Positions 58,405 through 64,000 of a stretch of 64,000 bases of DNA are shown here, one piece after another (position 1 is the stretch's first letter; every line of letters begins with the position of its first letter). The notes under the pieces are model-generated. The model had not been told where the DNA came from. It saw only the letters and a program-made list of their open reading frames with translations, and made no database searches. Source of the stretch: Amycolatopsis albispora (lineage in GTDB: Bacteria; Actinomycetota; Actinomycetes; Mycobacteriales; Pseudonocardiaceae). The translations under genes and the position numbers were made by a program. The stretch lies in assembly GCF_003312875.1 (NCBI RefSeq), contig NZ_CP015163.1:1116001-1180000 (forward strand). The letters run 5' to 3'.

Positions 58405-61221
58405 ATGTTGCTGGAGCGGGACGCCGAACTCGCGCTGGTGGCCAAGGCGCTGCGCGCGGCGACGGACGGCGAGTCCGCGCTGATCCTGTTGCGTGGCCCG
58501 CTCGGCATCGGCCGGTCCGCGTTGCTGCAGCAACTCCCCGGGGTGGCCGACGGTGAACGGGTCCGGGTGCTGCGGGCGAACGCGGCGCCGATGGAGCAGG
58601 ACTTCGCCTTCGGCGTGGTGCGCCAGTTGTTCGACACGCTGCTGGCCGGCACGCCCGAGGAGGCCCGCGAGCACTGGCTGCAGGAGCGGGCCGGGTTCGC
58701 CAAGCTGGTTTTCGCCGACGACGCGGTGCCCGCCGCCGAAGCCCACGACGTGGCCCAGTCCGAGGCCGTGCTGCACGGGTTGTGCACGCTGCTGGCCAAC
58801 GTCGGCGAGGAAACCCCGTTGTTGCTGCTGGTCGACGACCTGCAGTGGGCCGATGTGCCGTCGCTGCGCTGGTTCGCCTACCTGGCGCGCCGGTTGAGCG
58901 GGCTGCGGGTGGTGGTGGTCTGCACACTGCGCGACGGTGACCCGCGGGCGCAGCACGCACTGGTGCGCGAGGTGGCCGACGCCGCCACCCGGGTGCTCAC
59001 CCCCGCGCCGCTTTCGTTCGAGGCCACCAAGGAGGTGATCGTCGGGCACTTCGGCGAAGAGGGCGACGAGGAGTTCGCGAGCGCCTGCCACGAAGCCTCC
59101 ACCGGCAACCCGCTGTTCCTCAACTCGATGCTGTTCAGCCTGGTCGCCACCGGCTGCCGCCCGGAAGCCGCGCAGGCACCGCAACTGCGCAGCCAGCGGC
59201 CGTCGAAACTGCGTGAGCGCGTGGAAAGCGGGCTGCGCAACCAGCCGCTGCCGGTGCGCGACCTGGCCGCGGCCATCGCCACCTTCGGCGAGCAGGGCGA
59301 TCCCGAGCTGATCGCGCGGCTGGCCGGGCTCGACGCGATCGGCTTCGCCGGTGCGCTGCGCTCGCTGCACCAGCTCGGCCTGCTGGCCACCGAGCAGGAA
59401 CCACGTTTCTTCCACCGCGTGGTGCAGGACGCGGTCGAGGCCTCGATGACCGTGGTCGAGCGCGAGCGGCTGCACGATTCGGCCGCCGCCCTGCTCTACC
59501 GGTTCGGCGCGCCCGCCGAGCAGGTGGCGGCGCAGCTGATGGCGGTCACCGTGTCGCGGCAGCCGTGGTCGGTGGTGGTGCTGCGGGCCGCCGCCGACAC
59601 CGCGCTGCGCCGGGGCGCGCCGGACACCGCCGCCCGGTACCTGCGGCGGGCGCTGCTGGACAGCTCCACCGAGGGCGAGGACCGCGCGCGCCTGCTGATC
59701 GACCTGGCCACCGCCGAACGCGGATTCGACCCGGCCGCCTGCGAACGCCACGTCTCCCAGGCCGTCCCGCTGCTGACCACCCCGCGCGACCGGGCGGCGG
59801 CCGTGCTGCGCATCGCGCCGACCGTGCTCGGCACGCCACCGGCGTCGATGATCGACCTGATCGGGCAGGTCGCCGGCGACCTCGGCAGTCCGGACACTTT
59901 GGACGGTTCGGCCCGGGAAATCGCGCTGCGGCTGGAAGCCCGGCTCCGGCACGCCGGGCACGAGGACCCGGCGGAGCTGGCCTCGGCCAGCGAACGCCTG
60001 CGCGGCCTCGGTGAAAGCCCGCCCATGCGCTCCGGCGCCGAACGCGAGCTGCTCGTCGTGCTGCTGCACGCCGCCACGATCAGCGCCCGGCGCCCCGCCG
60101 CCGAGCTGGCTTCGCTGGCGAACCGGATCCTGGAGCGCGAACCGGCCACCCCGTCGCACGTGCACACCGCGCTGCCGCTGCTGGTGCTCACCCTGATCGC
60201 GGCGGATTCGGTGCAGGGCATCAGTTCCTGGCTCTCCATCGAGCGGCAGGCGCGGCGCCAGCAGGTGACCGTGGCCGACACGCTGGTGCACGTGGAGCAT
60301 TCGCTGGTGCTCACCGCCCGCGGCAGGCTGCCCGCCGCGCGTGAGCAGGCCGAGCGCGCGATGCAGCTGGTGGACACCGACTGGCACGAGGTCAGCGCGT
60401 GCGCCATGGTCTCGCTGGCCGCGGTGGCGCTGGAGCTGCGGGACATCGAGCTGAGCAAGCGCATCCTGGCCGGGGTGGGCAGGCGGCGCTCGGAAAGCCT
60501 GTGCCTGACCGCGGTCACGCAGATCCTGGAGTCGGCGATCGACGCCCACCAGGGCCAGTGGGTCAGCGCGCTGGACGGGCTGCTCACCGTGGGCAGGCTG
60601 CTGGAGGCGTCGGGCTGGCGCAATTCCGCGCTGTACCCGTGGCGGCCGTGGGCGATCAGCCTGCACCAGCGCCTCGGGGACAGCTCGTCCGCGCTGGCGC
60701 TGGCCGAGGAGGAGCACGCCTGGGCGGAGTCGTGGGGCGCGGCATCGGCGGTCGGGCGCGCGCTGCGGTTGCAGGGCTGGCTGCACGGCGGGGAACGCGG
60801 GCTGGAACTGCTGCGGGACGCGGTCGGCACGCTGCGCGGCTCGGCCAACGACCTGGAACTGGCGCGGGCGCTGATCCTGCTGGGCAGGCGCCTCGGCGAC
60901 TCGGCCGAAGCCGCTGCCGCGCTGCGCGAAGGCGCCGAACTGGCCACCACCTGCGGGGCGGGCTGGCTGGCCGACCGCGCCCGGCCGGGTGCGGCGGGCC
61001 GGGGGGCCGCGCCGCCGCCGAAGGTGTCGCTGACCCGCACCGAGCGCCGGGTGGCCGAGCTGGCCGGGTCCGGCATGACCAACGCCGAGATCGCCGAGCG
61101 GCTCGGCGTGTCCTCGCGTGCGGTGGAGAAGCACCTGACGAACTCCTACCGCAAGCTCGGCGTCGCGGGCCGGGCCGGGCTGGCCGGTGCGATCTCGGCC
61201 GATGTGCCGGACGCCGGCTGA
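58405..61221 (+). CDS. LAL-type LuxR regulator 3 of 3 (Walker A Lys to Arg)
   Basis: The 938-residue protein has a Walker A loop GPLGIGRS (31-38), where the invariant Lys is Arg37. Walker B is normal (LLLLVDDLQWADVPSLRWFA). The middle is a long helical repeat region, and the C-terminal LuxR helix-turn-helix (LTRTERRVAELAGSGMTNAE then SRAVEKHLTNSYRKLGVAGR) is clear. A K-to-R change normally cripples ATP binding or hydrolysis. It starts with ATG 5 bp after the stop of regulator 2. It is followed by 516 bp without a gene, then a PAS-LuxR gene. Confidence 0.88.
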   Translation: MLLERDAELALVAKALRAATDGESALILLRGPLGIGRSALLQQLPGVADGERVRVLRANAAPMEQDFAFGVVRQLFDTLLAGTPEEAREHWLQERAGFAKLVFADDAVPAAEAHDVAQSEAVLHGLCTLLANVGEETPLLLLVDDLQWADVPSLRWFAYLARRLSGLRVVVVCTLRDGDPRAQHALVREVADAATRVLTPAPLSFEATKEVIVGHFGEEGDEEFASACHEASTGNPLFLNSMLFSLVATGCRPEAAQAPQLRSQRPSKLRERVESGLRNQPLPVRDLAAAIATFGEQGDPELIARLAGLDAIGFAGALRSLHQLGLLATEQEPRFFHRVVQDAVEASMTVVERERLHDSAAALLYRFGAPAEQVAAQLMAVTVSRQPWSVVVLRAAADTALRRGAPDTAARYLRRALLDSSTEGEDRARLLIDLATAERGFDPAACERHVSQAVPLLTTPRDRAAAVLRIAPTVLGTPPASMIDLIGQVAGDLGSPDTLDGSAREIALRLEARLRHAGHEDPAELASASERLRGLGESPPMRSGAERELLVVLLHAATISARRPAAELASLANRILEREPATPSHVHTALPLLVLTLIAADSVQGISSWLSIERQARRQQVTVADTLVHVEHSLVLTARGRLPAAREQAERAMQLVDTDWHEVSACAMVSLAAVALELRDIELSKRILAGVGRRRSESLCLTAVTQILESAIDAHQGQWVSALDGLLTVGRLLEASGWRNSALYPWRPWAISLHQRLGDSSSALALAEEEHAWAESWGAASAVGRALRLQGWLHGGERGLELLRDAVGTLRGSANDLELARALILLGRRLGDSAEAAAALREGAELATTCGAGWLADRARPGAAGRGAAPPPKVSLTRTERRVAELAGSGMTNAEIAERLGVSSRAVEKHLTNSYRKLGVAGRAGLAGAISADVPDAG

Positions 61222-61426
61222 GCGGAAATCACCGCGTCACCGCTTTTTCAACGCGTGTTTCACGTTACTTACTCGCTAGTGAAGTTCGCGCGTTTCCCGT
61301 CGGTAAACTCAATGGCAATCAGCTCGTTCCGAACCCGATTCGGCGCTTCCGGCTAATCCACCGGTGCCCGGGCCGCATGGTTCGGTGTCGGTGCCGACAG
61401 TGTCGGTGGTACGGTTCGGTCTCTCC

Positions 61427-61436
61427 GGGATTTCCC
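61427..61436. promoter_or_regulatory. core GGGATTTCCC, PimM-like site
   Basis: PAS-LuxR regulators of the PimM group bind CTVGGGAWWTCCCBAG. The ten-base core GGGAWWTCCC matches fully, the outer bases only partly. It lies about 300 bp upstream of the PAS-LuxR gene, so autoregulation or control of a neighbouring transcript is possible. Confidence 0.35.
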
Positions 61437-61570
61437 AGGTGAACGGCGGGACACCAGCGGGTTCGCCCGGGGGTTCGGGGGCCGACCGTACCGAACCACC
61501 GTCTCCCGCCCGGTCGGCCCGTACTACTTCGACAAGTTCCCACAGGCTTCTCCCTCAGTTACCGCCTTCA

Positions 61571-61599
61571 TTGACGCCCCCTCTTTCGGTGGATAGTTT
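61571..61599 (+). promoter_or_regulatory. candidate housekeeping promoter for the PAS-LuxR gene
   Basis: TTGACG (61571-61576) and TAGTTT (61594-61599) are separated by 17 bp, close to the actinomycete primary-sigma consensus. It lies about 140 bp before the ATG at 61738 and has the right direction. No better pair was seen. Confidence 0.45.
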
Positions 61600-61737
61600 T
61601 CGATACGACTTGACGGCGTAGAGCGCTCTAAGAATCGCGGGGCCGGAACCAGCCGCCAACCGGGGGCACGGGCGAGCGGAACGGTCTTTTCCGGCAGTGG
61701 CGTGGTTCTCCAGCTGAGGCGAAGGGATGGCAGTCAC

Positions 61738-62430
61738 ATGACGAGTGCGGCACTCGCGGACACCGGCCGGGCACCGGTCCGCGGCCTCGAGCACGAACTG
61801 ACCGTGGACACCGATGCGCAGGCGCACGCCGAGAAGGCCGGGCTGATGGTGTGCCTGGACTCGGCGCTGCGGATCCAGCAGGCCAACCAGGAGTTCTTCC
61901 GCCAGTTCGGGATGGCGTCGGCGGACGTGTGCGGCCGCGGCTTCACCGAGCTGGTGCACCCGAGCATGCAGCAGGCGCTGCGACGGCAGTTCGCCGGCCT
62001 GGTCGAGGGCAAGCGCCACCGCTTCGCCGCGCACGTGGTCCTGGTGCGCGCGGGTGGCGTGGCCTTCCCGGCCACGCTGACCGGGGTCGCCGTGCGCGGT
62101 GGTACGCCGGAGATCGGCGGCTCCACCACGATCCTGGTGATGATGCGGGCCGCGCAGGGTGCCGCCGACGCCGGGGTGGTGACCAACCGCAAGAAGATCC
62201 TGTCCGAAATGGACGCACGGATCCTGGAGGGCATCGCGGCCGGGTTCTCCACCATTCCGCTGGCTTCGCGGCTGTACCTGAGCCGGCAGGGCGTGGAGTA
62301 CCACGTCAGCGGCCTGCTCCGGAAGCTGAAGGTGCCCAACCGGGCCGCGCTGGTTTCCCGCGCGTACTCGATGGGCGTGCTCAACGTCGGCATCTGGCCG
62401 CCGAAGGTGGTCGACGACTTCGTCAAGTAG
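61738..62430 (+). CDS. PAS-LuxR transcriptional regulator (PimM type)
   Basis: The 230-residue protein has a PAS domain (about 38-145: AGLMVCLDSALRIQQANQEF, GRGFTELVHPSMQQALRRQF) and a C-terminal LuxR helix-turn-helix containing ILEGIAAGFSTIPLASRLYL, SRQGVEYHVSGLLRKLKVPN and ALVSRAYSMGVLN. This is the signature of PimM, AmphRIV and NysRIV, positive regulators of polyene macrolide clusters; other members control other clusters. ATG 61738 is chosen; a weak AAGGGA precedes it. It stands between the LAL operon and a P450 gene. Confidence 0.92.
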   Translation: MTSAALADTGRAPVRGLEHELTVDTDAQAHAEKAGLMVCLDSALRIQQANQEFFRQFGMASADVCGRGFTELVHPSMQQALRRQFAGLVEGKRHRFAAHVVLVRAGGVAFPATLTGVAVRGGTPEIGGSTTILVMMRAAQGAADAGVVTNRKKILSEMDARILEGIAAGFSTIPLASRLYLSRQGVEYHVSGLLRKLKVPNRAALVSRAYSMGVLNVGIWPPKVVDDFVK

Positions 62431-62610
62431 GGGCGAGGGGCTGTCCCGAGCCGGAGGCCGCGACCCGATGGGTCGTGGCCTCCTTCCATCCCGGGAACCG
62501 TTTACCGTGTTTACCCCGGCCGACGATCAGGTGACCGGGAGCTTGTGCGTTGCCGCACAGACGGTGGGGGGTGTGGGCGGTTTGCCTGAGTCAGGGGTAC
62601 CGTCGGCCGG

Positions 62611-63897
62611 GTGGGGCAGCTTCGGACGCGAGTGAGTGCCTGGCTGGCACGCCGGTATCTCAGCAGGGTACGCAAAAAGGGGTTCGATCTGTCGAGGCTG
62701 GGCATGTTCCCGGACTCGGCGCTGATGCCGCTGCGGCGCAACGGGCTCGACCCGGTGCCGGAGCTGGCGCGGCTGCGTGAGCGCGAGCCGATCAGCAAGC
62801 TGGACATCCCGTTCGGGGTGAACGTGTGGCTGGTCTCCGGGTACGAGGAGACCAAGGCGGTGCTCAGCGACGCCACCCGGTTCAGCAACGACTTCAACAA
62901 CCTGGTCGGGGAGGGCGGCGCGAACGCCGACGCCAATCCCGGCGGGCTGGGCTTCGCCGATCCGCCGGTGCACACGCGGCTGCGCAAGCTGCTCACCCCG
63001 GAGTTCACCATGCGCCGGCTGTCGCGGCTCAAGCCCGGCATCGCCGAGATCATCGACCAGCGGCTGGACGCGATCGCCGCGGCCTCCGCGCACGGCCCGG
63101 TGGACCTGGTGCAGGAGTTCGCGCTGCCCATCCCGTCGCTGGTGATCTGCGAGCTGCTCGGCGTGCCCTACGAGGACCGCGACGCCTTCCAGCACCTGAG
63201 CGTGGCGCGGTTCGACCTGTTCAGCGGGGCGGAGGCGTCGTTCGGCGCGATCTCCGAATCGCTGGAGTACCTGCTCGGCGTGGTGCGCAAGCAGCGCGAG
63301 AACCCGGGCGACGGGCTGCTCGGCATGATCATCAAGGAGCACGGCGACGAGGTCGACGACCGCGAGCTGGCCGGGCTCGCCGACGGCGTGCTGACCGGCG
63401 GGTTCGAGACCACCGCCAGCATGCTGGCGCTCGGCGCGCTGGTCCTGCTGCAGGACCAGGAGACGTTCAAGCGCATCGGCGGCGCCGCCGACGACGACCC
63501 GGTGGTGCACGGTTTCGTCGAGGAGGCGCTGCGTCACCTGACCGTGGTGCAGGCCGCGTTCCCGCGGTTCGCCAGGGAGGACCTGGAGATCGGCGGGGTG
63601 CGGATCGGCCAGGGCGACGTGGTGGTGTGCTCGCTGAGCGGGGCGAACCGGGACCCGGAGTTCGGGCCGGCGCTGGAGGACTTCGACGCCTTCCGCAGCC
63701 CGACCAAGCACGTGGCCTTCGGGCACGGGGTGCACCGCTGCATCGGCGCCGAACTGGCCAGGATGGAACTGCGTGCCGCCTACCCGGCGCTGGTCCGGCG
63801 CTTCCCGGACCTGCGCCTGGCGGTGCCGGCGCACGAACTGGAGTTCCGGAAGGTGTCGGTGGTCTACGGGGTCGAGTCGCTGCCCGTGCTGGTCTGA
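62611..63897 (+). CDS. cytochrome P450
   Basis: The 428-residue soluble P450 has the I-helix ADGVLTGGFETTASMLALGA, the K-helix ExxR in FVEEALRHL, and the heme ligand Cys377 in FGHGVHRCIGAELARMELRA. It is a typical class I bacterial P450 needing ferredoxin and reductase, neither of which is adjacent. The substrate cannot be inferred; such enzymes often hydroxylate natural products or fatty compounds. GTG 62611 is the likely start. A PAS-LuxR regulator precedes it by 180 bp. Its 3' end overlaps a convergent STAS gene by 34 bp. Confidence 0.93.
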   Translation: MGQLRTRVSAWLARRYLSRVRKKGFDLSRLGMFPDSALMPLRRNGLDPVPELARLREREPISKLDIPFGVNVWLVSGYEETKAVLSDATRFSNDFNNLVGEGGANADANPGGLGFADPPVHTRLRKLLTPEFTMRRLSRLKPGIAEIIDQRLDAIAAASAHGPVDLVQEFALPIPSLVICELLGVPYEDRDAFQHLSVARFDLFSGAEASFGAISESLEYLLGVVRKQRENPGDGLLGMIIKEHGDEVDDRELAGLADGVLTGGFETTASMLALGALVLLQDQETFKRIGGAADDDPVVHGFVEEALRHLTVVQAAFPRFAREDLEIGGVRIGQGDVVVCSLSGANRDPEFGPALEDFDAFRSPTKHVAFGHGVHRCIGAELARMELRAAYPALVRRFPDLRLAVPAHELEFRKVSVVYGVESLPVLV

Positions 63898-64000
63898 GCA
63901 GCAGGCCGCCCGGCCAGTTCGGCGGTTTCGTACAGGCGCAGCATCACGCCGACGCCGGTGGCCTCGAACGCGCGCCGCACCGGGCGGCTGGCCCCGGCGA
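63864..64000 (-). CDS. C-terminal end of a STAS-domain protein, cut by window edge
   Basis: The minus-strand frame ends with a TAG at 63864-63866 and is open to the window edge. The visible 44 residues include RRAFEATGVGVMLRLYETAE, the last helix and strand typical of a STAS anti-anti-sigma domain. The remainder is beyond the edge. The assignment rests on this C-terminal pattern only. It overlaps the P450 gene end by 34 bp. Confidence 0.5.
   Translation of the reverse strand, partial: AGASRPVRRAFEATGVGVMLRLYETAELAGRPAAQTSTGSDSTP

Larger units (their letters stand above)
61222..61737. other. 516-bp region upstream of the PAS-LuxR gene
   Basis: No coding frame looks real here. It contains an AT-richer stretch just after the LAL operon (61230-61330), a candidate PimM-type site (61427-61436) and a candidate promoter at 61571-61599. 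A further palindrome AGAGCGCTCT lies at 61620-61629. Confidence 0.55.

Noticed and set aside
58330..61134. Long minus-strand frame opposite LAL regulator 3
   Set aside because: Same mirror-frame artefact as elsewhere; the LuxR gene on the plus strand has Walker and helix-turn-helix motifs.
1..64000. tRNA, rRNA, CRISPR arrays and transposases
   Set aside because: Reading both strands showed no cloverleaf-like tRNA genes with CCA-type ends, no spaced direct-repeat arrays and no DDE or tyrosine recombinase proteins.

Overview
The window is high-GC actinomycete chromosome, most likely from the Pseudonocardiaceae and Amycolatopsis-like. This rests on codon use, frequent GTG starts, and the gene families present: MbtH-like proteins, SARP and LAL regulators, a PimM-type PAS-LuxR regulator, Phage_holin_3_6/DUF3618/DUF4235 and DUF3040. 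The species call is inference. No rRNA, tRNA, CRISPR array, transposase or prophage was found.

Layout. (1) 1-6080, mostly minus strand: an acyl-CoA catabolism block with a phosphotransferase followed by three overlapping acyl-CoA dehydrogenases, then an SDR reductase and MaoC hydratase pair, then a DUF998 membrane protein. The kinase plus dehydrogenase pair resembles ACAD10/ACAD11 and the Lva pathway. (2) 6210-14510: a FadR-type GntR regulator, a large LuxR (LAL) ATPase regulator, a SARP-cyclase-AAA regulator that ends early, two orphan MbtH-like genes and an SRPBCC protein. (3) 14600-23600: small stress and membrane proteins, a catalytically ruined DNA-ligase homologue, PhoU plus CYTH-CHAD (polyphosphate), and a signalling cluster of two response regulators, a PAS histidine kinase, a RsbW-like ATPase and two STAS proteins. 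(4) 23659-29941, minus strand: surE-pfkB-clpC-like, co-translated, then STAS, a 58-aa acidic protein and a baeRF/Rv2629-like protein. (5) 30041-34284: RluA-type pseudouridine synthase, SnoaL-like protein, PucR-type regulator and acyl-CoA synthetase. (6) 34309-43592: carbohydrate block with secreted GH16-like and GH97 enzymes, DeoR and LacI regulators, rhamnulokinase and a fused rhamnulose-phosphate aldolase/dehydrogenase. (7) 43529-52203: mixed housekeeping, stress and detoxification genes ending in an acyl-CoA carboxylase carboxyltransferase. (8) 52821-61221: three head-to-tail LAL regulators in one operon, followed by a PAS-LuxR regulator, a cytochrome P450 and the C-terminus of a STAS protein at the window edge.

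The strongest unusual signals are these. The three-LAL operon has an intact ATP-binding loop in only the first protein. A DNA-ligase homologue has lost the catalytic residues of three motifs but keeps an open frame. Two MbtH-like genes sit behind a SARP whose C-terminus is missing, with no NRPS in view. A family of four 23-25 bp hairpins shares a core and has compensating inner arms. Several short palindromes are shared between promoters. Regions 2 and 8 carry regulators typical of natural-product clusters, but no biosynthetic core enzyme lies inside the window.
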